This document shows positions 21,449 to 33,490 of a stretch of DNA of 64,000 nt, in pieces; position 1 is the first letter of the stretch, and the number at the start of each line of letters is the position of its first letter. A program made the position numbers and the translations under genes. Under the pieces are notes generated by a model. It was not told the DNA's origin, did no database searches, and worked only from the letters and a program-made list of their open reading frames with translations. Source of the DNA: Siphonodentalium dalli. Its lineage: Eukaryota > Mollusca > Scaphopoda > Gadilida > Siphonodentaliidae. The DNA lies in assembly GCA_032622095.1 (NCBI GenBank), contig CP136067.1, positions 42,453,549 through 42,517,548 on the forward strand. Direction: 5' to 3'.

Positions 21449-23017
21449 TGACTCCTTCACAAGTTCAATATTACAATTTCTTATGCATGGTGCTAAGAAT
21501 TGTCCTTGAGAATATTTTGTCGTTAATATAGAAAGTCGTAAAATTGGAGATGTTTGAGAAAATGAATCTGTTTATTCTGTCATAGGATTCATCACCAAAT
21601 GTTTAATTGTTTATCATATCAAAGTGTTTGAAACATTCACTATTTTCATCCTTAGCTAGTATAACATGAAGTTGGTTCTGATAGTGCTAATTTTCAACCA
21701 AGACAAGAAAAAGAACCAGACAAAGTTTGCGTATCATTCTATGTAGTCGAATCAGCATTCTTGATAGTTCGCGAATGACAGGCTGCCAAGACCGAATACC
21801 GGGATAGGATAGGATATTTTTATTTACAATACACATATGAATAGTACAATAAATTAACATATAACTAGAATAATTCAATATATTGCTGGGGGGAACATAG
21901 CCCTGTCGGGCTGTCTTCCTCTTTCCCCGGGAACATGTTCATGGTTTGGATTCTCACTTCCCGAATCCAGACCTGAGAACATGTTCCTGATCTGTTCTTG
22001 GTGTTTGTGTCCTATGTTACGTGTTGGCAGTCTATTGTTAGCGATCACATAAGAACACGGATTCGAATACACCCATTTTGACAATTTTACAAGCCAAAAC
22101 TTATTTTTTGCAACATAAAATATATCATCTTCCAGGCTGCTTGTAAGATATCAAAATCTACAAGCTTCGTTCCTACTTGTTCCTAAACGCATACCGGTAT
22201 CTCACATTCTGTATAAAAACATAAAGCCACAATCATATCTATTAATTTGTATGTTAATGTGCGACCATTTGAAATGTATAAAGTGCTTTAATTTATTGAG
22301 GCCAATTTATCATGTTGCTATGGAAACCTCAGAACAGTTATTTTTCATTGGTCGAGTACAATATATCCCAATCATTTTGATTTTGAAACAAACTACTGGC
22401 CTGACAATATATCACTATGATAGACAGGTTTCGCAAATTTTATACTCCAGATCAACACGTAGATTGTTCAAGACTATAGTATTACAACCTGGTGTCTAGG
22501 GATTCATTTTCACATTTATCACCGACTGAAATTATGTTAAGTTTGCAGATCAATTGCTAATTGGTTCAAATATTTTTCAAATAATTGATCTGTTATTTGT
22601 GACAGCCCTCTTGGTCTGATATAAATTACTGATTCACAAATATTTTGGCAATAGATTTAATCTCTATCATCCCATATTGTATTTTCCCCTATTGAATCTG
22701 TCATGATATTGCGATAACTTTCGATTCCTTGAGATATGTTCAATCCAGTAAAGGAATGTGAATGAAGCCTTAGCAGTTGTTACGTGTGAATTAATCATAA
22801 ACTATCTAAAACCATCATCACCAAAAATAACATGGGGGAAAGTAGATAGACTTTTTTTCATTGACAAGTCCTCAGTAACAAAATTTTGCATCTTCTAACC
22901 ATTGTTATCCATGGAGACATTACTAGTACAGTATCAACAAACATCACCAGTAGCAATTCATATGTTTAGTTGAAAATCTCTTTTGCGGAATTTGTTTCAG
23001 TGCTCTAGTCTAATGTA
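21449..23017. other. Intergenic, no feature seen
   Basis: Downstream of PLK1. No conserved frame, RNA gene or repeat pair recognised by eye. Confidence 0.4.
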
Positions 23018-23231
23018 TATAGTAATGCCCTAAATAATCGACTCCTTGACCACAGAATTATGGGTAATTTTTCAGGATTTAGTCGGAATTATGGCTTGTT
23101 GCCATTCATCTGAAAGCTCTCACTGAGAGATTTCTGATGAATGGCAACAAGCCATATTTCCGACTAAATCCTGAAAAATTACCCATAATTCTGCTGTGGT
23201 TAAGGAATCGATTATTTAGGTCATTACTGTA
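23018..23231. mobile_element. TA-flanked foldback MITE
   Basis: The inverted arms ATGCCCTAAATAATCGACTC and complement run inward through ATTATGGGTAATTTTTCAGG to a CTCTCACTGAGAG centre. TA at both ends. About 100-bp arms, near-perfect. Confidence 0.8.
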
Positions 23232-23709
23232 CCTTCACAATTTGAGCTGTTGACAAACTTATTTATTCTGCATAGTAATATTTACTAAACAATGGCTTCA
23301 AAATGTTAAATATCATTATCTGTGAATAATTGATAATGAAAATAAGAACAATATTTTTATATTTTTTTTCAACATCTACTTACTAGCCATTATGGTTTTA
23401 TAGACTTTTATAATTTTTCACATGTACCCACTGCAAAGGCCTTTAATAGAATTACCATTACACTATTATATGTCATTGTTTGTTTTGAGAGAATTTCCAT
23501 TTCATGTAGTGCTTTCAACCGAAAAAAGTGCCTTAGTCATCACGTTCTATGTCAACACAACTTTAATCATCGGAAGGGAGCAGTTTTTCTTTGTGTCTCT
23601 AGTAAATGATTATTTGCCGTTCTGACAATGATTGATCTCCTTCCAAATTTAGCAGCATTTAGACCTCTCAACTTGTATGGAATATACACACAGAATGACA
23701 TGGAGTGTG

Positions 23710-23843
23710 TTAACCCTTTCAGTGCCAAGTCCGATTTGAGCTCTTTCCATCAATGTATCACATTATTATAATCAATAAATTTGAAAAATGATCAAGGAAA
23801 TATGGGTTGATACAAAAATCGGACTTGGCACTGAAAGGGTTAA
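23710..23843. mobile_element. TTAA palindrome family, one arm shortened
   Basis: The same ends as 20933-21143 (TTAACCCTTTCAGTGCCAAG). The left arm jumps from AGTCCGATTT directly to GAGCTCTTTCC, so the inner left arm is deleted; the right arm is whole. Confidence 0.88.
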
Positions 23844-24106
23844 TGTTTTTTTTTAATATGGCATGAATGACTGCGCGGAAGGATAGAACGAGAGGCACTC
23901 TCGAGATCTATCATCCCATGATGGCGTATCGACAAACCCATTACCACACATGTCGTTCTGTGTCGTTTTGATTGGACACTTTTATCTTGGAGCTACTCAT
24001 ATTGAGTTCTGATTGGTGCCACTGACATGGAATCCCATGGGTGTCCAATGCGTATTATTATCATCCATCCAAGTTGAGGGGATGTGACCTCTTAGTGGAT
24101 TCCATT

Positions 24107-24744
24107 TTAACCTTTTCCATGATTGGAGCTTCCTGACATTTTACTTAACCCTTTACCCAACAGAAGGGCCCTGTGCCAATGCATTCTCTTATATATGCGA
24201 GTCGACCATAGGTCGCCTCGCATATATAAGAGAATGCATTGGCTTAACACATTAAAAATTATAAAATTGTTAAAGAATGTAAGAAAAAGTGTTAAAAAAA
24301 TAATTTTTTTAGGCCAATGCATTCTCTTATATATGCGAGGCGACCTATGGTCGACTCGCATATATAAGAGAATGCATTGGCACAGGGCATAACTGTAACT
24401 ATCACAATGTGGTCAAGGAGCCGGTTCCAATGATATCCATATTTGTATGGTTCTATTGAGACAGACCGAAGATATTTTAGGCTGTTGAAGCTTTATTTGG
24501 CCGGTTTGTTGGGTAAAGGGTTAAAACCTATGCCAATGCATTCTTTATATATTCGAGTCTCCCATAAGGAGCCTTGCATATATAAGCATATACATTGGCC
24601 TAACAATATTGATCTTGACCTTGTAAGCCATGCATTCTCTTATATGTGTGAGGCTCCATATGGGAGACTCACATATATAAGAGAATTCACTGGCACATGA
24701 TCTTTAAGGCTGCACCAGCGCAGCTCCCATAATGAAAGGGTTAA
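24107..24744 (-). mobile_element. Family B MITE split by a family A insertion
   Basis: The left part 24107-24144 (TTAACCTTTTCCATGATTGG) and right part 24525-24744 (to AATGAAAGGG-TTAA) together make one family B copy. The 380-bp element between them is family A copy 5. The two hairpins of the host copy are still recognisable but diverged. Confidence 0.88.
24145..24524 (-). mobile_element. Double-hairpin TTAA MITE, family A copy 5 (nested)
   Basis: A complete copy in inverse orientation: the AACAGAAGGGCCC end comes first and GGCCGGTTTGTTGGG last, with TTAA at 24145-24148 and 24521-24524. It sits inside a family B element, so it inserted later. Confidence 0.93.
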
Positions 24745-24920
24745 AATATAAAATGCCAATATTTCCCCTGTCTTTCAAAACATTACCTGATATTGTCAAT
24801 CTGATGGGAAGCAGAAAATGATCATTACTTCTCAGTCCCTTCGCTACTGATGTGATCCAATGGCAGTGTTGCTGCTTGAATATATACATGTATCTCTTTT
24901 AACGAGATAAATAGAGAATA

Positions 24921-25074
24921 CCTACGAGTTTTGGTTGAATACCCGAATTATCTCATGAGTGGGTGCAAGGAAGTACAGAATTTCCACGAGCGGCTGCAAG
25001 CCGCAGGTGGAAATTCTGTACTTCCTTCCACCCACGAATGAGATAATCCGGGTATTCAACCAAAACCCGTAGGT
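24921..25074. repeat. Inverted repeat, single copy
   Basis: CCTACGAGTTTTGGTTGAAT and its complement enclose CACTCATGAGATAA and GGAAGTACAGAATTTCCA arms, centre GCGGCTGCAAGCCGC. About 65-bp arms. Confidence 0.8.
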
Positions 25075-25468
25075 TTTCTTTTTATTATATGCGCTATAAA
25101 CCGCACCAAAACTGCTAATTTTGTCCTACAGTTCACTTCAAATTGTTAGAAAGCTTCGACATTTGCATTTTGTTTACATTCCATCAATTGATTTGCTCAC
25201 CACTGAATGACAAATATCGAGCATAGCCGCCATAAGAAATAGTCCCCATTGTTTATTCTGAAATGATGCGAGAAAATTAATGTATACATAATTTAGTGAT
25301 AAGAATATATTAAAACAAATGAGTTAACATCATAACAATTAAATAACAGTTTATGAACCGTGAAAATCAATAATTAAAACAATAGTCCGGCTGTTATTGA
25401 TACGCTTTGAAACTTAATGTGATTCGCCGCTATAAACCGGAAGTAATCTCCGAAAAAGTAATACTATT

Positions 25469-25534
25469 GTGTTATCCATCGAGTCGGTCTGTGTTATCCA
25501 TCGAGTCGGTCAGTGTTATCCATCGAGTCGGTCC
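25469..25534. repeat. 22-bp tandem repeat, three units
   Basis: GTTATCCATCGAGTCGGT plus four variable bases, at 25471, 25493 and 25515. Confidence 0.95.
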
Positions 25535-25907
25535 AGGCGATGGATATAACGCTCTACGCCACGGCAATTTCCCACTATTTAATGGGGAAGCATATAATAA
25601 AACTGAATATTCTTAGATGTTGTTCTTATTGAACCAGGGAAACCATTTTCATGTCTTAAATTTTTCTTTCTCGTCCTCATTCCAAAAAATATTTTGATTC
25701 TTGACTGTTAGTAGTCAAGGACAATTTAAAACAGTCATATTTGTTTTGCTATGAGATAAAATGTAATCGCTGTGATCAGATGATCAAATTAATACTTAAC
25801 TCTAATTGACTAATTCCCATCAATTGTATAATGCTTTTTGTAGAAAATAAAACTTTGTTGATATCCTAAGACATGTTATAAAATTTCATATCGCACATGC
25901 ATCAAAT

Positions 25908-26080
25908 TTAAAGGGGTACTGTACACTAAATCCTGCCATTTATGGGACCATCTCCTTTTATACTCAACAGAATATATGCAACAAATGAATGAATTTGAGC
26001 CTTGGATGCGTCATATTCTGCTGAGTATTATAGTATATTGTCCCAAAAATGGCAGGATTTAGTTTACAGTCCCCCTTTAA
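25908..26080. mobile_element. 173-bp TTAA-flanked MITE
   Basis: TTAAAGGGGTACTGTACACT at the left and, inverted, TTAAAGGGGGACTGTAAACT at the right; both are followed by AAATCCTGCCATTT. A typical piggyBac-type or Kolobok-type MITE. Confidence 0.8.
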
Positions 26081-26659
26081 TGATATTGAATGGAATATTG
26101 CAGAGTGTGCATCCCACTAAACCCATTCCTTACTAAATACTCACTTGACCAGTAGTTCCCTAAATAAATCTTCAGATAATTGGCCATTTGTATAACTTAT
26201 CTGAACATTTCCCACCAATAAATATGAATCATCTTGCACTTGAAAATATGTGTTTGCCTGTCTGTCAACTGATGCATGTATTTCCTTAACATCCCTCCAG
26301 ATGAATAATAGACCAGTCCAGTGTATATTTTTTATAACTGAATGGGAGAATCCATTCAGTAAAGAAAGTGTTAATGAAGAGGATGTTCAAACAAAACTCC
26401 ACTGCATGCATATGCTACCATTTACCCATTATGATGAAGATTTGATCATTTTCAACTTCCTCCATATTAATCACATTGACAGTATCTCTCAAGCAATGTT
26501 TCAGAAGGCTTTGTGTATAATGTATTGTTATATGCTAGATCATGCCATGAATCGCCGCTACACATGTAGAGATCATATTCCATCAGTTAAAAAATTGCAA
26601 CTTTTTCATGTTCTGACACTGATCTCTATAATATTGAAAAATAGAGTTCCAAGTTATAT

Positions 26660-26882
26660 ATTTCTTAGTTAATACCTGTTCCTTAATAATGTATTTCACA
26701 GTGGGTGAAGGTCTCGGCTCGAGATAGCATGATTTAGATGACTTTTGTGAGCAGATATCACTTTGTCCCCCAGGTAATCAATTCATATTTATCATGAAAT
26801 CGGCTGACAAAAGTAGCCTAAGTCATGTTATCTCGAACTGGGACTGACACTTATTGTGAAATGCAGGTATTAACTAAGAAAT
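26660..26882. mobile_element. Inverted-repeat MITE
   Basis: A perfect 19-bp terminal repeat ATTTCTTAGTTAATACCTG at 26660-26678 and 26864-26882, with weaker inner complementarity (TATTTCACAGTG/CACTTATTGTGAAAT; CGAGATAGCATGA/TCATGTTATCTCG). Confidence 0.8.
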
Positions 26883-27863
26883 CTATTGCCTGCATTTTTT
26901 TTCAAGGTTATAAAGCCCAGTGAGAACATCAAACAGTTTCCATGTTTCGATCTGGTGGAATATGATCGCTGCAGGCATAGCCAGAGTAGAGATTGATGGT
27001 ACGATCTAGCTTCATGCAAATGTATATATCATATCAACATAAGACAACAATTATGAATATGTATTTTGTATATTCAAAAAACTAAAAAAGAATCAATTTC
27101 AGGTTGTGATTGTAAAAATAATTAGATCAAAATCTGAAATAAATGATGGTTTCCATAATATCAACCTCTTCATTCCAGTCCATAAAAATGGCTTATTGAG
27201 TTTGGAAAGATATACAAAAAATGCACTGATAAATAACAAAACAAGTCCAGTAAATTAAAGGCTCGGTCCAGACCTAATTTACTGGACTCATTTGTAAATT
27301 CCGCTATAAACTGGGGACAAGTTGTAGATTCTATTTATTATACCGGTATGATCCAAAACCTCGATAAAACATACTTAAATCAACAAATGGGATGTGTAGC
27401 TAACATCGGCTTCTGTAATGCATGCGATGTTTCATGAAACTGCATTGGTTGCCTGCATAAAGAATTAGTCATGTCCCAGATAAATAAACTCTGTGACATA
27501 TTTAATGGCGTATATTTAATGAAATAACTTTTCAAACTCTTCATTCATTAGAGTTTGTTGGAAAAATATTGGAACATAGTATTTTGAGATGAGCATATTA
27601 GAGGAGCGGCCAAACGCCAAAAGTGGTCGGATACCCCTACCCTCGGTAGAACAAGTTGAAACCAACCTTTTCTGGAAGGTAAATATATATCATTTATGGA
27701 AATGATTCTTGGCCTTGCCGGAATTGGTGGCAGCTATGTATGGTAAGACTATTTGTGGAGGTACCCTACCGAAAAATTGGCCTGTTTTCAGCGGTTGGCC
27801 AGCTATACACAATTGGTTAAAAGTTAAGCACATCACCAAAAACAGAACGTTTTATTTGTTATT

Positions 27864-28826
27864 CTGGATCTGGATCTGGATAAATACGTCCAAGTAACCA
27901 ATTTGGTATGATAGGACAGGCGGTGGGCGATGTTAATGCGCGGTGCCAACAGCTGCTGCAGATGTTTCTGATAGCGCAGCTGCGAATTCTTCTGGTGTGT
28001 TTAGTGCAACAACGTCTTGGTGTAATTTGTTCCAGTACACTGCTGTGTCCACAAAGAATGAATGTTTGTACTGGTCACAGGACGTTGATGGTATTTCAAA
28101 GCACTTATTATTGTTCGTCTCTCTCCTCTCAAGGATATTTGTTGTTTGATGGTCCTTGAATTGTTTTGGTTTGATTCTCCTCCTTGCCTTAGCCTTAGTT
28201 AGGAAGTTGTTTGTTTGTATAGCCGGTACCAGACCCTCTGCCACCTTATAAAAGTAGGTCAGGCGCTGTGTTTTTCGACGAGCATGAAGTGTTGGTAATT
28301 GTTGTTCTTTCAACATTCTCGTCATGCTGCCCTCTTCTCTTGACCTGTAGTCTCCAGTGATGAATCTTGCTGCCTTTCGTTGAATCTTTTCAAGGAGATC
28401 TATATTTTTCTGCTGGTAGGGGTCCCATATTATAGCTCCATAGTCCATTATTGATCTTACTACTGATATGTAGGCAGTTCTCTTGGATTTTTCTGGCATA
28501 AACTTCAGATTTCTTCTGAGAAAGCCGAGTGTGGCACTAGCTTTCTTGGCCGTGTTGTTCACTTGTGATGTCCATTTCAAGTCTTTAGAAATCTGGATAC
28601 CAAGATATGGGTTGGTGTTGACTTGGCTGAGTATTTCGCCGTCCAGCGTGTAGTATTTGCTGTGTTTTCCTTTTAGACTCATCACGTAGCATTTTTTGGC
28701 GTTTAATGTCATGCCCCAGTTTTTTGCCCATGTCTCAAGGCTCTTTAAGTCGTGTTGGAGTGTGACCTGGTCTTTGATGGAGTTTATTTGTCTGTATAGC
28801 AGACAGTCAACTGCGAAGAGTCTTAC
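27864..28826 (-). mobile_element. 5'-truncated non-LTR retrotransposon, Jockey/CR1-like
   Basis: The insertion is bounded by a 7-bp duplication TGTTATT at 27857-27863 and 28827-28833. On the - strand it opens inside reverse transcriptase at the catalytic box, then runs through the thumb-like region (NPYLGIQISKDLKW, FLRRNLKFMP, ARFITGDYRSREEG) to a stop at 27933. A 69-bp 3' UTR ends in a short (ATCCAG)n tail, typical of target-primed elements without poly-A. Everything before the catalytic box, including the endonuclease, is missing: 5' truncation on insertion. Confidence 0.85.
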
Positions 28827-28844
28827 TGTTATTATGTGGTACAT
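27933..28844 (-). pseudogene. Reverse-transcriptase C-terminal fragment, inactive
   Basis: A 303-codon open frame. The apparent first residues (MYHIIT) come from the flanking foldback element and the target duplication, so there is no native start. The FADD catalytic box reads FAVD at residues 10-13: the first catalytic Asp is replaced by Val. The rest of the frame is intact, so the copy is fairly young, but with no fingers/palm start and one Asp lost it cannot be active. Confidence 0.85.
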
Positions 28845-30109
28845 GGTGATACTAGATTGGAACGTTCTTATTTTTTCTGGTTTGTTTGAGATTTCACGAC
28901 GTCATGGTAGAGAATGTAACGTTATGCGTCAAAAAATCATGACGATTCAGAGAAACTGTCGCCCGTCAACTCTGTACAAAACTAGCACGCTGGATTGAGC
29001 TTATCTTGTCATATATGTTTGGAAAGAATGGAGTATTTTCTACCCGAAGGTATTAATTTTATTACCCTATCCCTACAAATATTGTAATTAATTGGAAAAA
29101 ACTTACCCCTCCCCCAATGTCATAAAATGCTGAGTACATGTATAGCCATCGCCTGGGATTGGATCCCAGAATGATAGAATAGTGCGTAGTATTTCCTTTT
29201 ATTTCGTGTAGAACACGCATAACAAATGTAAAATTCGAATTTCCAACCATATTCACCATTAGAAGAGTATCAAAATCCAAGATGGCGTCCAATATGGCCT
29301 TCAGTTTTTATTTTAAGACTCTGTGGAGCGACATACGAAAAATCCCGAAAAGGAAAGTCCCCAGTGGTAAAATCTATATTATTGTAGTGACTACATAGAA
29401 TAACATTTCATATCAAACATTAATTTGACCATTAATACATCTTTTTAATTGGTAAGCTAATAGGTAGAGCTGTATCCCTCCATCCAATGTCATAAAATTC
29501 GAAATAAAGTTATCGACTGGGATTGGAACCACGAGTGATAGCATTATGCGCAGTATGTTGTTTTATTTAATGTACAACACACATACGAAGTGACAGGTAT
29601 GAATTTCAATCCATATTCAATATAATAGAAGAGTATGATACAACAAAATGGCGTCCAATTTTAATAGTACCACTTAGCGAACGCACATACAAACGAACTA
29701 AAATGGAACGTCCCCTGTGGCATATTGTATATCATTGAAGTGACTACATAGACGATATCTCATAGGGTACAGTAGTTTCACCGTTAGTCTATCTTATCAG
29801 TTGGAGAATTAGTAAACAAAAACGTAATCAACACCCAGTCACAAACGTCCACATAATGGCGGCACTTGTGACTATAGTCCAGAATGCAAAGAATTAAGCA
29901 AATCGTTCGGAATTACTTTGTGTCGAATACAACGAAGAAACATAAAATGTAAAATTTGCATCCACATCTGGTCTTAGTAGACAACCAAAATCCAAGATGA
30001 CGGCTAATTTTAATGCTAACACGCTGCGAACAATGAATACGGAAGTCGGTCAAAATGTATCATACGGCAGTTTGAAGCGATATGTTGTGTTTGAGTGATG
30101 ATGGTAAGA

Positions 30110-32840
30110 CAACATTTTTTTCAGATAAAGCTTTGACGTGATTGTCTCAAATTAACTTCCATAAACTGTCGATCAGCTCCGTAAGGGCGGGTAAGCCGTG
30201 TCTTTCCATTGGTTTAGTGGTATCCTACATCAGGTTCCAAATGTCACACCCTTAGCTATGACACAGGTGTGACGCCAGGATTAATACTGGATGGAAATTT
30301 GTTGAATGTTTAGGTTGTTTTGTTTAACAATTATCAGGAACTTTATATCAAATATTTGGAGAAAGACAAACCTACCAAAAATAAAAAACACTTAGTGAAA
30401 TTCCGAGAATGACTTAAATAGTTTAACTTGTCTAATCGTGTATCGTGTATTGATCTCAAATGCACATTTGACTATTGTTTGACACATTTGATGTCATTTT
30501 GGGACGTTAAGTAAGTAAAGAATAAACGATATGTAGACAACTGGTAATAATAGAGGATGGCCATTGACCGTTACAAATAATCATGCACTCTATGCGGTAC
30601 GAAGTGATGTTGTAATGTTCAATACTAACATATTGCTATCATTAATATATTGTGATAGTCTTGAATGTGCAGTCCTCCTTAACATGTCCTTTTGAATTTT
30701 CACCAACATTTTCAGAGAGCCTTGCAACAGTTTTGGCCACATGAAACATTAAATAACAGAATCACCATCTGTTGTTTTATGCAGTAACGCAAAAAACAAA
30801 AATGGCATACATTTTGAAATCCAGTAAATAAGATATCTTATCGATCTCTGGTTTTGCCAAAGTTGGATATGAGTCCACGAGCAATCAAAGTTCACACATC
30901 ATAGTAACTACCTATTAACGATACACGGAATTCATCATCGCACACACAAAATGCTCTTTAATGACATAACATGGAACCACAATGTCCATATAATGCAATC
31001 AGCGTACAATGGTTTATAAATAGGCGTTATAGTGATCGAGAGGTTGCTGCTTTGTATAATCGTTCGAGTTTCGGCTCAGCGTCAAACAAGAAAGCAACAC
31101 CGCATACCTATGAATATAAGTTGTTCTCGCCATATGTTGCTTGATGTGCATGCTTTTCCGTACATTGATCTTGTGAGTTAAATGGTTGTGAATGTCAATC
31201 GGATTCATATATGTTACAAACAGAAGATATTGAGTTTCCGGGCAAGACTAATTAAAATTCAATCTTCTATATCTCCGGCGGATATCATATCTGTATTAGT
31301 TCTTGGGGACGTGAGTCCTGACTATACATGTATAGCAATCTCTCATGCTAATACATTTTATTAATACATAGGTCATAGTGCGATAATCTCCATTGAACAT
31401 GCACATTGGTGTTGCATTTATGATTGCGGTTAGATTCTAATCATAATCACGCAACTCACAGGCAAACCAGAATGTCACTAAAACGTTGTTTTATCCACGG
31501 TTCTTTTGAGTCTGGTGGCATTTGAAATGGATAAAATTGTAAGTAATGAAACTCTGTAGGCTATTAACACAATTGAAATGGCGACAGGCATAAGGCAATT
31601 CACAATAGACACTCGTCATTAGTCTTGATATATAGATATCCAAATTGTGTTTACGGTTTGGTCTATGGCGACTAGGCCATATCACAACATGCATTGTATT
31701 CTTATGGGTGGCGGAAAGACAGCGCCGATCTTACCGCGGAAGCAATATACTCAGTCCATACAAAAGCCACCTACCCCCAAACTGGCAGATATTCGAAAGT
31801 TGTTTTCACTTAACATGCACCTCATATCAGTGTTACTGATCGGGATTTATAACACCTTCGTCGTCGATCTGGTGTTTTATGGGGATACAAGTAACTGAGT
31901 GTAAGTCAATGTGATGTAATCAACTAAAAATCACTGGTGTATAGTGTTGTGTTCTTGTTCACCCAGAATAGTCATTTTTGTTTCTCAAGAAAACCTGGAC
32001 ATGCCATGCTCAAGTGCCCATTGCTGTGAATGCATAGAATCACATTGTATGACTCATATTAAATGAAAATATGGGAATAATAATTGTATTTCTCAGATCC
32101 ATCTGTCTATAAACATGTCGTCACTGGAGTCATGTTTAACCTTTAGTCACTGAACGTTAATTGAATGGTAAGCCATCAGAGCCATGTAATTTTTATGATT
32201 GATAAAAGCAAATGTTGCTCATCTTTATGAAGATAACATATATGTTAATTTTATTCTATTCCAAAATAGTATTATTGAAAAGTTAACTTATCGACTATCG
32301 GCTCCAGAACAAACAAACCATTTGAACAGTTGTTGAAAACAACTGGCACTTCAACAACAAATCCAGCGCAAAGCATCACAAAGGGAAGTCTTTTTTCTGG
32401 CTGTTGTACTTCTTCGCAAAATTGAAATGACATCTATATTATGGGATGCCATCTTGTATTTTGAGATCCATCTTATAGCGAGTGTGGTTCTAACATAATT
32501 ATGTCGCACTAAACGATAAGATACGATTTATTTGCATAAACACCAATATGCTAACAATACAATTCATAATAAAACAATAAACAATTAATAGTAAAAAAAA
32601 TACATGTAAACACTAAATGACATCTACAACTGCGCATTTGTTGTTTTATTCTTGGTTAGGATTCTCAGAGATACCTTTGTGCGCATTGTTTTAACTTTCG
32701 ATATGAGGAATGTTGAGTCTCCGTCATCACGCAAACAAGAAATTGCCATGTAATAATGGAAACATACATATAAGTAATAACACATGAGACATTTATTTGC
32801 CCGCATATCGTACTAGTTGTTTATAAAGTGTTGACATTAA
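30110..32840. other. Unpaired centre of the foldback element, no recognised gene
   Basis: About 2.7 kb of AT-rich sequence between the inverted arms. Six-frame reading shows only short frames. I see no DDE or DDD transposase motifs and no RNA gene. Confidence 0.5.
31665..31898 (+). CDS. Weak small-ORF candidate in the foldback centre
   Basis: ATG to TGA, 77 codons, in the unpaired centre of the 7.15-kb element. It has a basic, Pro-rich first half and one hydrophobic stretch (HLISVLLIGIYNTFVVDLVF) near the C-terminus. I do not recognise it. It may be chance; no splice signals or homology support it. It is listed only because it is the longest ATG-started frame in the centre. Confidence 0.12.
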   Translation: MATRPYHNMHCILMGGGKTAPILPRKQYTQSIQKPPTPKLADIRKLFSLNMHLISVLLIGIYNTFVVDLVFYGDTSN

Positions 32841-33109
32841 ACTTAAATGCCATATTGGCCGCTATTATGGCGCAATAGTGGGTGTGACTTCAAACTTTTT
32901 GTTTCTTTATCGTATTTAGCACAAATGAAATCCAAAATGTATGCTCATTTCTTTTTGGCCTGTACTACAATCCACAGCGTCCCATTTGTGTGGAAGTTTG
33001 TGACTGTAGGGGTGATCAAGTTTTTGTCTAATTATTTCATCAATTGATAATAAAGATCAATGCTGAATCTAATGTTTGATATGAAATGTTCTATGTAGTC
33101 CGGGCTATT

Positions 33110-33490
33110 CAAAAACCAAATTTCAAGTCGATAGCTCCACCCGTTTCCGAGATCCGGTCTGCGCATGCGCGAAGCTGGCGTCGCACGGGCTCGGCGACCC
33201 GATAAAATTCGTATCCGGGGCAAGACACATTCACATACCAAATTTCAAGTCGATAGCTCCACCCGTTGCCGAGATCTCGTCTGCGCATGCGCGAAGCTGG
33301 CGTCACACGGGCTCGGCGACCCGATAAAATTCGCATCCGGGGCAAGATACATTCACATACCAAATATCAAGTCGATAGCTCCACCCGTTTCCGAGATCTC
33401 GTCTGCGCATGCGCGAAGCGGGCGCCGCACGGGCTCGCCAATACGACAACGTTCACCGCCTGGTCAAACTACACACACGTACCAAGTTTC
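33110..33490. repeat. 122-bp tandem repeat, three units
   Basis: Three consecutive units start near 33118, 33240 and 33362 (period 122). Each holds TTCAAGTCGATAGCTCC and CTGCGCATGCGCGAAGC. The block is GC-rich in an AT-rich setting and is followed by an ACAA/ACAG simple repeat at 33530-33560. It interrupts the right arm of the foldback element: the left arm has no counterpart. Confidence 0.9.

Noticed and set aside
26250-26672. 140-codon + strand open frame
   Set aside because: No recognisable motif, no good splice sites, and part of it is a dispersed repeat also at 16090-16260.
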